A stretch of 64,000 nucleotides of DNA from Morchella semilibera (lineage: Eukaryota; Ascomycota; Pezizomycetes; Pezizales; Morchellaceae). The stretch covers positions 6,383,613 through 6,447,612 of the forward strand of contig CM018603.1 in NCBI GenBank assembly GCA_009192285.1, read 5' to 3'. The notes below the pieces were generated by a model. The model searched no databases, was not told the origin of the DNA, and saw only the letters and a list, made by a program, of their open reading frames with translations. Position numbers and translations under genes: made by a program. Below are positions 45,936-58,227 of this stretch, one piece after another; position 1 is the first letter of the stretch, and the number at the start of each line of letters is the position of its first letter.

Positions 45936-48425
45936 TTTAAAGATCTAAATGACATGCACACATATGCTGATGCTGCGGGAAGATTGTTTTTGAAGTATCG
46001 TGGATTAATGTTACGCCTGGCATTCTCCTTGCGTTTATAAGTAATTCCTTGAGGACGCCAGGCAAAGAGCAAGTTTCTTTGGTTCTAGGATTCAACTTGA
46101 GACGAGCGTCTACAAATGGGTGGGTTTACGACGGCTAAGGCCTGTCAAATAATTCCTCCTCTAGGTTTTGCACATCATTAAAATAGCGACGTAACAAGAG
46201 GTCAGCCATACGAATTCGAGCATTTTTGAGTACGCACAATGCAACCGGTGGAGCTCAGCCTCAGCTTTAGCCTGTAGTGTTGTCCACAAGGATTCCTTGT
46301 TCTGCTTGGGCAGGGAGATATTATGCCTCGAGTTTCTAGTAAGTGGCAAATATACAATGCTTCTCTCAAGACAGTCCAAGGTGTTTATAACTTCGTAATC
46401 GTTCTGATGTCCTCATATACTTAACCCTTAGTCTGTCAGTAAAATTCTAACCCTCCAAGAAGAAACAGATCCTATTGTCACCCTTACCAAATAATAGATC
46501 TCGTAGACTCCCGTAGACCACACTAAAATTTCTGATCTTCTACGTGTCCGAGCGCCCCGAAGCACCAACCACCTCGGCCCGATCGTAGCAAGGCAATGAT
46601 ACGTCGGCAAACCCTGTAAACAGCAAAGCCCGCATCAGATGGTAATGGGCGTCCCTTTCTAAACTAATGAGTCTAGAACATCCTTATCGCTCCACGGCTA
46701 ACGTTTTAGACCGTGTACCGTGTCAGACCTAGAAGAGTGTCAACCCCACACAAATTTGTATGGGGATTTACCAAAGCCTATCTCCACCACCTCTTAAGAC
46801 ATTTAGTACCAGATTTTTAGCAAACGAATCCCGCTTCAAAAAACAAGCATTTGGTTGGTCTCTGGACTAATTATCCTCTATTATGGTGATTGTGGGGTCT
46901 TCGGCTTTATGTCTGTTTTGGTGCCGTTGCCATACGACACACTTCTAGGTCTGACACAGTACTGGGTCGAAAACATTATTCTATGCCCCCTTCTGTGTAG
47001 GGATTGGGCGGGCGTCTAAGGGCGTTGGGTGGGGCAGTACGGTGGGGAGCTGATCGTTATAGAGAGGCCTTTACTAATAGCACGCGACACAAGGGACGCA
47101 CAATCTAAGGGTTAAGTTAGTGGGTGAGGGTGGCATCTCTAAAATGTTTCCTCGCCGTTTAGGATGTGATTAAGTATTATTGTACATTGCAAGAAGTACA
47201 GTATTAGCGAGTTTTTGAAATAATAAGGGTTGGCAAGAGCTTATACTTGTGGCGGGAATAGCTTTCCACCAAATTTGTGCGGTTACAACTCTCGTAGCAA
47301 GTAGTAAATGGCAATTTGTAGTGTAGTTAATGGTGGAGCGAAGGCTTAATTGGCCCGGATTGGTACGATATTTTCTGCCTCGTGGTCAGGATTTCGCCCT
47401 GTATTTCTTGGGCAATGTGGCCATATAAAAAACCCTGCCTGTAGAGATATCCGGCGTACTATACACTTAATGGGTAGGTTAGCACCTGGCGTCTATTGGA
47501 AATATGTGGCTGCCCTAAACACCTACTACATGGAGTCTTATGACTTCCAACTCGCGGACAGCACCTTTAGAGGGTGATCTGTCACCAGCATGGTCTCGAG
47601 ATAATGTTTTGAACACAATGTCTTTTAGGACGCATTGTAAAAAGGTGCTGTGCGTCGGTAGGTCTGGAGATGTACGCCAGAGAGTATTTTATTGGGCTGC
47701 CTAGAAAATTGCAAATCTTTTAGCGAGTCCTTCCACCAGGTGCTAACCCCCCAAAATCACCTCTAGGAGAGTTCCCTTTATGTTAGGGGTACCTGGAGAG
47801 TATCAAGCTAGCTGTAGCGGATGGAAATTCCTGGGCGTAATATTCTCTAGGCTCTAGGTCCCAGCCAGTAGTGTTAGTGTTCCTAGGGTTATGGTCGTTT
47901 GGTGCGCTAAATAAATGCTACGGCGGATTAAAAGAAAAAGAGAAGGGCACTTGTAGGGTTCTATAAAGCAGTGAGTAGGTGTATCTATGCGCACAGTACC
48001 TATAGTGCGCAGCTCCCCGAGTATGTCAACGCACGCCTTCTCACGGGTATGCTGCAACGCCAAAAAATCAACCAAGTTCTTATTTGGCAAAGAGAGCTGT
48101 ACCCATATTTTATTTGTCAATCTTCCTTATGCTCGCTATGGCCAATTCTAACGTTTTTAGGCATCGCACATACTCCCCGTGAGAGCCATACGTACCCCGT
48201 GAAGGTGTCTCTACTAATTAGAGTACTTGCAGGGTTAGATCATTGGGCCCTTGCCTTACTGATGAGATTGATAAGATCAGAGCCCCATAAAATTTATCCC
48301 AACCACAACACAAGCACAGAATCTTCACTTCACCACCACAGCACCGATCGACCCAAATAAATCCTTAATACCGAAAAATATTCTCTACTCTAGTACAGCT
48401 TTGGCTGCTCCTACCAAGACTCGCA
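45936..48425. other. Gene-poor region with a MITE-like element
   Basis: 2.5 kb between the STAND-type gene and UTP15. A 276-bp TA-flanked inverted-repeat element occupies 46701-46976. Minus-strand 46161-46379 encodes a protein-like peptide (HNISLPKQNKESLWTTLQ) without a known domain. Frames at 47350-48360 look like decayed coding sequence, perhaps an old retroelement, but no reverse transcriptase or RNase H motif can be shown. Confidence 0.45.
46701..46976. mobile_element. MITE-like element, Tc1/mariner type
   Basis: Imperfect terminal inverted repeats of about 43 bases start ACGTTTTAGACCGTGTACC on the left and, reverse-complemented, ATGTTTTCGACCCAGTACT on the right. They share the core GTGTCAGACCTAGAAG exactly. 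TA flanks both ends (46699-46700, 46977-46978). At 276 bp with no transposase it would be non-autonomous. Confidence 0.65.
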
Positions 48426-50033
48426 ATGGCCACTCCTGTAGTCCGAATCCAACCTACAAAACTCCCAGCGCTCCCGGCCTCCACCACCCCCGAACAGCGG
48501 TATTGGCTTTCCTTTAAGTCCCCACTACTAATCCATGAACATGCCTCCGTTTCCTCAATTCACTTCTCACCCCTTGCGCCGCACGACTTCGCCATCACTT
48601 CCTCAACATTAGTAAAGCTATTCTCCTCCAAGACCAGATCTGTTTCCAAGACCATCTCGAGGTTTAAAGACGTCGCATATTCTGGAAATGTCCGATCTGA
48701 CGGGAAAATTCTCGTAGCCGGAGACGCAACTGGGTTGATTCAAGTTTTCAATCTTTCTTCAAGGGCTATTCTCAAAACATGGAGTGAACACAAGCAACCC
48801 GTCCAGGTAACAAAGTTTTCGCCCAGCAGCCTGACCACTCTTTTATCTGCGTCCGATGACACCACAGTACGTCTTTGGGATCTTCCTTCTGGGAAACCAA
48901 CTAGTACCTTCCTCGGTCACGCCGATTATGTACGTAATGCAGCTTTCCTTCCCACAAACACCACCCCACTCATCGTATCTGGATCTTACGATGGTACCGC
49001 GCGCTTGTGGGATCCCCGACAAGCGTCTGGAAGTGTCATGACGCTCTCTCACCCTTCAGCAATTGATGCGCTTCTCCCAATGCCGGGCGCGACTACAGTT
49101 CTCGTTGGTTCAGGTCCTATTGTCCAGGTCTGGGATATCGTCGCCGCAAAGCCTCTCACAGTTCTCCAAAATCACCAGAAGACAGTAACATCAATGGCTG
49201 TCTCATCATCATCCGCTGGGCGCCGGGTCCTTACCGCTGGTCTCGATGGGCATGTGAAGATCTATGATCCTACATCCTGGAAGGTGGTCCACGGGATTAA
49301 GTACCCCGCCCCAGTTCTCTCAGTTGGCGTCTCACCAGATGAAAAACATCTTGCAGTTGGTATGGTCGGCGGGTTGCTCTCCATCCGAACGCGCAGCAGT
49401 GGCAAGGACAAGGCAAAAGTTACAGATCAAGACAAAATATTCGACATGATCGCCGCAGGAATAGATCCAATTACCGGAAGAGGTGGAAAGAAGGAGAAGA
49501 GTGGTGCCCTCAAGAGAAGACTTAGAGGAATGGACTACAAGGGAGAAGGGGCGGACATAATTGCCGATTTAGGCCATAGGGGCAAGAAAGAGAGATCGTG
49601 GGAGAATACTTTGCGGAAGGGAAGATATGGGGATGCGCTAGACGCGGTTTTGGTCCCAGATACACTTCCGTTAACGACCTTTACATTGCTCAATGAGCTG
49701 CGTTATCGGAACGCGACAAGGGCTGCACTAGCAAATAGGGATGAGATAAGTTTACAGCCAGTCCTGAAATGGCTGGTCAAGTATATCACTGATCCGCGAT
49801 ATGTGGAGGTTATTGTAGATGTTGCGTTGCTGATTCTTGGTAAGTTTCCTCCCAAGGGAGGGCCGTGAAAACGACTAATGGCTGTAGACATGTATTCCCA
49901 TGCTCTTGGTCAATCCCCCGAATTTGACGGGTTGGTAAAGAAGCTACATGAACGTGTGAACAACGAGGTAGAAAATTCGAAGATGGCCTGCCAAACTAAA
50001 GGGATGTTAGGGATGTTATTGGCAGCCTCATAA
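48426..50033 (+). CDS. UTP15: U3 snoRNP protein UTP15 (WD40)
   Basis: UTP15 belongs to the t-UTP/UTP-A subcomplex of the small-subunit processome, needed for pre-18S rRNA processing and optimal rDNA transcription in the nucleolus. Two exons, 48426-49839 and 49888-50033, give 519 residues in phase. A seven-bladed WD40 propeller covers about 40-320, with clear blades ending in LIQVFN, TVRLWDLPSGK, TARLWDPRQ, IVQVWDI and HVKIYDPTSW. The UTP15 C-terminal helical domain (about 370-515) contains YGDALDAVLVP, LLNELRYRNATRAALANRDE and the final LVKKLHERVNNEVE. The length matches the family (about 510-530). The start is the first ATG, close to the usual N-terminal start. Confidence 0.96.
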
Positions 50034-50453
50034 TTCAGCGGGTAGCTGGGCTTTCCCCTTAATTTATATCGTAAGATTTTTCAGCATACCTATATAGTGT
50101 ACGATTATTTGGATGGGGTTTTGTTTTCTTCTCTTTTTTTCTCTGTAAAGATTTTATTTACTTCGGTATCAAAAGTTACTTTTCCTTATCTCAGCACACT
50201 GTTACCACAAATCCCGGGAGAAAAAGTCATTTTCTAAAACCCTAAGAGGGCGATGAGGACCACGCTTTACTTGGTTTTATATACTAAAGAATAATTTCGC
50301 TACGGCTCTCCGTTAATATCTTTCCATAAAACACAAACATGTAGCCGAAAAACCAATCAGATAAATCTATTAGGATCTCTAAGACCGACTACATGTATTT
50401 ACTTAATGAATCAGTAGCAGCAACAGTCAACATAATTAACGATTTTGTATTTC

Positions 50454-50469
50454 GAGTGATTATAGGTGA
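50454..50469 (+). promoter_or_regulatory. GAGTGA-N6-RTGA site
   Basis: Reads GAGTGATTATAGGTGA, preceded by C, about 420 bases past the UTP15 stop and 57 bases past a TACATGTA. Confidence 0.5.
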
Positions 50470-52855
50470 TCCATAATCAGGTGCAAGCCACACACTTCAG
50501 GAGATCACCGTCAAATACATTTTATTGGGTACATGTATCCTGGTCTGGTGTTCATTTATGGTTAAGCAACTTCCCCCTGCATTCCGCATATGTATGTATG
50601 CACAGCTGTCATCTCGCTACCGAATTTACCCTAACACCTAAGCCATGGTGAAGATACCATTTAGGTACATTATTATACATAGACGCCAATACTATAAAAC
50701 CCCGCACCTCTGTCGTATTTAGAGCCCTTTACTGATACCCCATATTTCTCCCCACGGTTGAGGCAGTCAGGTTTTGTCTGGTACTTTTTGCCAGCTCCTG
50801 GCTGTCTCAACCTCCCACAGATACACATTATAACTGCGCAAAACTCCCCCTTCTTTTCCCCTTGAACGGGGAGTCACTCAGCCGCCCCACACGAATTTTT
50901 CCTCCTTTTTGCGAAAGAAACCTTGACGAATAGTGAACATCGACGTCGGTTTCCTGGATATAAGATAGCATGCTTTCTGCTTGTTATCGGGACTCATCAA
51001 GTTGTTGAAAGCTACAACGAGTAGTAGCTATATAATATTATATTGGAGTTTCTTGCACAAATATAACTCTTCAGTGGATATTATAACGTGTATGCATATT
51101 AGCTACATGTAGTATGATTGCCCCGCCAATATCATACCTGACTCCTCTCCCAGCTGGGGAACTCGCTCCTTGCTGCAACAGCTACCCATCACACCCATTC
51201 CTCGGGTACATGCAGTGTCTATTCAAGTACCTGGGCCGATTCCCGGCACACACCGCATAGGTGTTTCTCACCGCTGATAATAGACTTTCCGAATAACATC
51301 CCAGTGGTGCGTATACCGTCCCATCGTAATTATAGATTTAGAAATTGACTATGATAACTATAAAGGTGGATAACGAAAAATAAAATAAAAAAATAAACAA
51401 GATTTCTGGGATCGTTGTTCTTCTAGGGAAGTGTGATCTTTTCCACTTATCTAAAGAGTTCTCTTTGGTACAATCTCCCCTTCGTACTGGCGGTCGGAAT
51501 GGGATGAACAGCAAGTATTCCAAAAATTTTGATTAGTATTTGAAGGAAATCCTAACATAAATTTTACTGTCTTAGGACTCAAAAGCAAGGCTTCCTTCGA
51601 GTTCGACAAGGTAAAAACCCACGCAAATAAACAGAAGGCGCTTTTCGTGGGCACTTATGCCACCGGCTTAGACACGGAGCAATTACCGGTTACCACCAGG
51701 CAAAGATTTCGTGGGGCAGAGGCAGAAGGTTGAGAGGAGATTCTTAGGCATGCGTCAGTTGAAGGACTGTGCATTTCGCTAAGCCTTCCAAGGCAAGTGG
51801 AACCGTAGGGTGTTTCTTGTCTCGGCCAGCGAACCTAGCCAGGGAACTTGAACTATGGGCTCTGGAGTCTTGAGTTTGACAAACGAGATGTCTGGACCTT
51901 TTACAGCATACAATCGCGGAAAAGCTGAAATTCCTGTCACTTGGTGGGTTTGCCTACAGTCCGGCAGCAACGCTGAATCTATGGAAGCAATCAATATATC
52001 CTTGAGTGGGGTTGTATTAACATTAGGGTTAATGCCACTCGCTGGAAGGATGTGTTGATGTTTCGATAGTTTCAGTATTGGTCCTGGATTATAGGCGGAT
52101 TTACCGGCGGCTTTGGAGTAATGCATGCTCCGTGACCTTCATTGTCGGCCTAATTAGGGTAAGTCAACTTCATTTTCCTAGTATCTAACAACGGCTACTG
52201 AGGACTTATTTTGTCGTATATAGTTTGCTTCGGACCTAGCTAAGGCTAAAGATAAAGGAACTTTTTGGGTTGATATAGAGTAATGGGGGAGGTCTATGTG
52301 TTTAGTAATTAATGAGCAATAATTCGAAACCAATTATTTATGTAATGAATTTTAGAAGGCCTTTATTGAAAGAACCTTTTTTTGCCGGTTGACCCCGGAA
52401 AAAGCTAGAATAGAGTAACTTGAGGAGAACGTCGGCCTATTGTAACAATTTGGGTGAAATGGCGTTCACCTTGGTCACGGAAGACTACTTGTATTGTGAA
52501 GGGCTTACAACAGATAGGGTCTCTTACATATGTATGGAGCGACTGAGCCACCGGCCTGGTAGAAGATTACTACATGCACGTACGGCTGTAGCTCACTACT
52601 CTTCGGAAGGCCCTACAGGTTTTATAGCGTTTCTTTGACTTCGGGCGATGGCATTCTTCCGAAACACCTTCATGATGATCACTACTAGTACCCGGGAATG
52701 GAATAGCCATAAATTACGCCCTTAGGATGATCTAGCATACATGTATGTTTTAAGGGCTTAGGGGGTCAATACATATACATAGTTATATATTTATACTTAC
52801 AGTACATGTAGTTTCCAATGAGTAAAGTGCATCTTTGTCCAGTCACGCCAAGACC

Positions 52856-52871
52856 GAGTGATAACCAGTGA
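52856..52871 (+). promoter_or_regulatory. GAGTGA-N6-RTGA site
   Basis: Reads GAGTGATAACCAGTGA, preceded by C. It lies within the TACATGTA cluster, 46 bases past the copy at 52803. Confidence 0.5.
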
Positions 52872-53202
52872 ATGTACTGTTTGCGGCTTTTCCACCCCAC
52901 ATTCTCTTAAACCGGGGGCACTATCATGTCTTAATCTAATTGTAATGCTGTCGGAGCTTGTCACCCAATCAGATCCAAGAATCGTCTCCATGTAAGGGGA
53001 TAAAGCCCAACCATTGGCTAGGTAACACATTCACCGACATCTCTCTGCTTATTATAGATTTAGTTCATCTTATCAGATTAGACGGGTCATGGTGCCGGAT
53101 CTGCAGAGGGAAATTATAACAGTGTTTTCCACCTTAGGCCTTTCCCTTAGCCACTACGGGATGAACAAAATACATGTAGCCTTATATGCTCTCCCTTTAA
53201 TA

Positions 53203-53522
53203 GAGCGTATTTACTAAGTGTCAAAACCCACAATTTACACTTTGCCATATTAAAAAGTGGGTTGCCGAAACTGTCAATTCTGACTAGGCCCACAGGTGGG
53301 GGATGTAGTATACGCCTGGATATGTTTACTATACTGTGTGTAGTTCATATCCATCCAGCGTATTTTACAGTAAGCGTGAAGAATTATTTATCTATGGGGT
53401 TTTTCCTATCATCCTTCTTGATGTAGTTAATTAGGTAACTGAGGGGAAGTGTCAATTTTGCCTCTCGCAACCGTCATTCTTAAAGTGTCAATTGTCGAAT
53501 TTGACACTTGGTAAATACGCTC
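53203..53522. mobile_element. MITE-like element with near-perfect TIRs
   Basis: Left end GAGCGTATTTACTAAGTGTC and right end, reverse-complemented, GAGCGTATTTACCAAGTGTC match at 19 of 20 bases and continue to AAA. TA duplications flank both ends (53201-53202, 53523-53524). An AAGTGTCAA unit recurs inside at about 53216, 53447 and 53484, like subterminal transposase-binding repeats. At 320 bp with no ORF it is non-autonomous; the TA target suggests the Tc1/mariner superfamily. Confidence 0.75.
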
Positions 53523-55667
53523 TAATGAGACTTACATACATGTACATGTACTTATTCATGCTAGTCGGTTTTGTATTATCTAATAATCGGTTCTTTGCCT
53601 AAGTACATGTATACGAATTTAGCACTGATAAAGAGGCTGAATGTGCATCTCGACAATTGAGCGGGCTAAAAAGGCTGAGGGCTGAAATTTCGGCGCTGTG
53701 ACCGACAGATAAACGGATCTTCTTCATGTAGAACACTTACAATATTCCGTCTCAAACCGATATTACATGTATTTTGTTTGGGATCCGATCCAACGTTAGA
53801 GAGGGATTATGCCCAAAATACATGTATTATATGTATCTCTAGCTACATGTATAGACCATATTATCTCTGAACTTCCCTATCAGGGTGAATTACATAACTC
53901 CATATAGCAACCATATTTTCTTCGGTAAACATGCACATACATGTATCTACTCCTTTCTTGGTATTATCTTTTTGGCGAGATTAATCAGGCAAGTGTGTGT
54001 GTGTATATCTATGGTACCGGTATTGGCAACATTTTGTTTTTTCCCAAGAAAATGTAACAGCCGAAACAACACCCCTTTAATCATTACTAATCTACCAGAG
54101 TTCCTAGGTCTTACAGGCAGTTTCCTAGATGAAGAGCAAAACAATTTAAAAAAAAACTTCCTCGCCGTCGTAATTAATTTCGCATGACGTGGAGATTTAG
54201 ATACCCTCGGGTACATGCCATGGGGAGAAGACCCGCCAAGTTCGCTAATCGGCCACGGGACCGATAGGTCGTCTATGGAGAGGCTCTGAGAGCTCAGGGC
54301 GGAAAATTACGCGCGGGGGGGATTTCAGGAGGGGTGTGTGAAACGCTGGTGTGGGAAATGGGCCAGAGGGAAAGCAAACGGCCTGGTGGTCCCTGCGTTC
54401 TCCTCAACATTTTCCAACTCGTTCCGGCTTGTTTCTGTACTGTTTCCGTACCATCGGATCAGAACCAACTGGAGAATTAACGGGGAGGCGGTGTTTCAAA
54501 AAGTGCCAGAACCGAGTTGAGTTGACAGAAATGCGATGGAAGAACTCTATAAATAATAATAAAGTTTGAGATCTGAGGTTGGAAGTCCAACTTCTACTGT
54601 ACTCTATGTATTTACATGTAAGTAGGTTCTTCCGTTGGGGAAAGGTTGAATTCGGCGTGTGCACCGAGGCCCCCGTTCCCCTAGACTGGGCCGTTAAAAA
54701 TAGGATCAATTACGCGGGTAGAGGTGCTCTATTACTCTCGCTGCATCGTTATCCGAACCTCTCATGTGTTGTATCTGGGCCAAGTAAAAAAAGAGAGAGA
54801 GAAAAAAAAAAGCCAGATTTCCGAGGCTTGTACTCCTAGGTATCGTTCTGTAAACTACATACCTCAAGGCATCCGCCACATCTCTTTCCCCTATGTACAG
54901 CCTCGAGATACAGATAGCTACCTACCCCCCGCAACGCAAGGACAGCTACGGGCTACTACTACTGCTAAGTTAGACAGACGTCTTTCCGCTGGAATTTCCC
55001 CCCTTCATACGTCTCTAGACCCCCCCCCCCTCCCCCCACCCATACATACCCTTACACACACCCCCTGGAGATCTCGCGCACGTAGGTATTACATACAGCG
55101 GACTTGCCCTGGCCTGTCCTCTTCCACTGGTGAGTGAGCGTCCTGTGCACCTTTCCACCCTAAAGTTTTCAAAGGCATTGTCTGTGCCTTTCTACCGAAC
55201 CCCTCCGAGTGCATCTTTAAGAAGTTGCATCTGTTTCTCTGCTATACGCGCGCTGTGCTCCTACCCAAATTAGGACTTACCCGTTTGAACACCCCGGCAC
55301 TAGGCTTATTCTCCTCCAGCAAACTTCCACTTTGCCTGGTCTTAGACTCCTGCCGCGTGGCCCTTCAGATTCAATCGCGATAACAGACCACCCCCATACG
55401 ATTCTCAACAACCACATCAGCGCGCTCTCCTACACACACTCATTATTACTTCACCGTTTCTCATTCATTCACGCGACCCTGGATTCAATTCGCTCGTTTA
55501 CTCACTTTCTTTTCCTTCTAAAGATACAACTGCGGAGCCTCACCCAAAGCTAGCTAAGGAGGGGGCCAAATATTAGATTTCATCATATACTACATTTTTT
55601 CGGAGGTCTCTGGATCCACTGCGCATAGAAAGGACGATTTAGGAGATTCCGGAGTTCGATCCCCAAA

Positions 55668-57407
55668 ATGGAGGAGAAGTGCGCATTCCATCATCATTTA
55701 CTATATCGTCATTTTAAGGCGGGGAAAGCTGACTGTTTCTTGTCTTGACGCCTTGCAGATACATTGGGTTGCTTTTAGCTATAACCTCTAGCATGGCTAT
55801 AGGTTTGTTTGGCTCTTTCCACCCAGGCTAAGTTTGTGGGGGAATATTGTGTCTAATTATGTTTCTTGGTTGTGGCAGGGACCAGTTTTATATTAACAAA
55901 AAAAGTACCCTCTCACGGCGGATATCCGTCTCCCACTCCCTAATGTGGGGGTGTTCTCGGTCATCGCTAACCTCAGCCTCGGCGGCTCTAGGGACTGATA
56001 GACACGGCGGATCGAACGGGGTTCGAAGGGGAGGGTTTTACATATCTAAAGAATCCCATATGGTGGGTTGGGATGGTGACTAGTAAGGGATCTAAGTTTG
56101 AGGGGAAACGCCGAGCCATGTTGGGCTGCGCGGTATCTTAAATTTTTTTTTTTACTGACCTACTGCCTTCTCCCAACGAATAGTGATTCTTGGAGAGATT
56201 GCGAATTTTGCTGCATACGCGTTTGCACCGGCAATCTTGGTAACGCCTCTGGGCGCATTGAGTGTATTAGTTGGGTGCGTTGCGCGATAAGCTAATACTG
56301 AACAATATCTGAGGAAATTAAGTTTGGCTAACGGAGGCTTCCATGGCGCAATAGTGCAGTATTGGGCACGTATTTCCTCAAAGAGGAATTGGGAGTCTTG
56401 GGGAAGCTGGGATGTGCACTTTGCCTGATCGGCAGTGTGATCATTGTGCTTCACGCGCCCCCAGACAAGGAGATCACTACCATCGATGAAATCCTGAACT
56501 ACGCAATTCAGCCAGGTACGGACCTTCCTTCCATAGATAGCTACACTCCTTATGGTCCAGTTCATGCATCTAATCAGGTTGGTCTTATAATAGGCTTTTT
56601 GCTCTATTGCGTACTGGTCATTATTTTTCTCATCAGTAATGATTTACGTTGTATCTCCAAAATACGGGAAGAAGAACCCACTTATCTACATCTCAATCTG
56701 TGGAACTGTCGGCTCATTGACCGTCATGAGCTCAAAAGCCTTCGGAATCGCTGTTAAATTGACCTTCGCCGGCGACAAGTCAGAGAACCAGTTTACACAT
56801 CCCAGTACCTATGTATTTGTTATAGTTGTGGTAGTCTGCATTCTCACGCAGATGAACTACTTTAATAAGGCTTTGACACAGTTCTCGAGTTCTCTGTATA
56901 ATCACCACTACTCTTTTGAGATTTCACGCATAATGGTATCAATTAAGGCTAATATCTCTCCTGCTCCCTAGAGTTACACCTCTCTACTACGTTACCTTTA
57001 CAACTGCCACCCTGGTTGCTTCGTTTATCCTTTTTCAGGGTTTCAACACAACCGATCCTGTCAACACCATCTCGCTCCTTTGTGGTTTCCTAATCATCTT
57101 CAGTGGCGTATATCTTCTCAATATATCTCGGACAGATCCGAATGGCAAACGGATTTTAGCGAATGGGCGAGTTTCAACAAGCTATGATGAAGGTGTACCG
57201 ACGGATGGCATCACCGGGCTTCAGGTACGACGAAGCATGCAGCTGCGGAGGTCTGATGTTGGGGGGGGCAGGAGCAGCATCGGCGCAAGGCTATTGGGAA
57301 GGGATGATGAAGAGAGTGCGGTGGGGTTAACGGATCTGGCAGAGGATTCGGATAGTTACAGTGAGGATGATGATGGGATGGGGAGACTGGAGGGCACGAG
57401 ACGATGA
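55668..57407 (+). CDS. NIPA-like magnesium transporter, apparent frameshift
   Basis: Multi-pass membrane protein of the NIPA (DUF803) family, thought to move Mg2+ at the plasma membrane or endosomes. Eight exons: 55668-55678, 55759-55802, 55879-55904, 55992-56082, 56184-56274, 56355-56515, 56594-56895, 56972-57407. Exon 1 has only 11 coding bases and exon 3 only 26. Joined they read [28 protein letters not shown], then [66 protein letters not shown] and NYFNKAL, typical of the family. The Asp/Ser/Arg-rich C-terminal tail is cytoplasmic. Exon 7 changes frame at ATTATTTTTCTC (56625-56636): one T too many in a run of five. With the T removed, all phases agree and the protein has 386 residues. 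Confidence 0.85.
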
Positions 57408-58211
57408 TTGGGGTCCGGTGCCCCTTTCTTTTAATGTCTCATTTCATTTCATTTATCTTAATCCAGGGCCTTGCCTGCCGGACTATATATTTTCTTTTCC
57501 TTTTGACATAAAAGAACTGGGGTTTTGTTGTTTTGGGAACGAATTTTCTTTTGTCATTGATACTTTTCCTATATATATTCTCTGGAGCTCAAGGTGTAGA
57601 GCCGCGGCGAATGGAAACGGAACGGAATAAAGGTCGACTTAGATGTGAGACCTCGAAGGAGTACGTTGGACCTGCTGTAGAAATCGGGAAATTTTAGGAC
57701 TGGGACTGGGCGGGCGGGCTTGGCGGGTGGGGGTTATTGCTATTGCACTTTTATTGTTAATTTCCTTCTAGTGGCCTCCATATGTTCCTCCACTTTCTTT
57801 CCTTCCTACTTACCCGCCCTTATCCTGACGGATTATTGTATGAGTTACTGTCTCGTTGTGTATGGTGCTGGGCTGGCTGGCAATGGGTTGGTTGGTTGCT
57901 AGACATACGGAAGAAAGGACATGCCCTGCTCTGAGAATCAGATTGGTGGGGGTTCTCCTTTGTATGTAAAATTGCTTGTTATATGTAGAGCCGGGTAAGG
58001 AAGGGGCAGTACGGGGTTCTATGTTAGAATTACCTGCCACCAGTGCTTTCCCTCGTGTGCTATGGATCACCAAGTCTAGGGTCCGGCCTTTGTTTCGATG
58101 TAGATGGGCATTCAATCACTTTTAAATTTTCCTATGGGTTCGTAGAGTCGGAGTAGAGTAATGAATGGTTTAGGCTGGGTTCAGAGCGGTTGATCATGAT
58201 GTCATTGATAA

Positions 58212-58227
58212 TCATGCAGTATCACTC
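58212..58227 (-). promoter_or_regulatory. GAGTGA-N6-RTGA site
   Basis: Minus strand reads GAGTGATACTGCATGA, preceded by C, about 800 bases past the NIPA-like stop. Confidence 0.5.

Larger units (their letters stand above)
52738..53945. repeat. Cluster of ten TACATGTA palindromes
   Basis: Copies at 52738, 52803, 53171, 53537, 53543 (overlapping the previous), 53604, 53764, 53819, 53844 and 53938. They surround, but do not enter, the MITE-like element at 53203-53522. Confidence 0.8.
50034..55667. other. Large gene-poor region rich in TACATGTA
   Basis: 5.6 kb without a supportable gene, the longest gap in the window. It contains 14 TACATGTA copies, ten of them between 52738 and 53945, two GAGTGA-N6-RTGA sites (50454, 52856) and a 320-bp TA-flanked MITE-like element. 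Minus-strand 51779-52126 is a 115-codon frame with no recognised domain. The last 700 bases before 55668 are C/T-rich, with a poly-C run at about 55020-55036. Confidence 0.5.

Noticed and set aside
47350-48360. Possible decayed retroelement
   Set aside because: Frames are suggestive, but no reverse transcriptase, RNase H or integrase motif, LTR or poly-A tail could be pointed to.
51779-52126. 115-codon minus-strand ORF
   Set aside because: No family recognised, isolated in a gene-poor gap; long open frames of this size are expected a few times in 64 kb.
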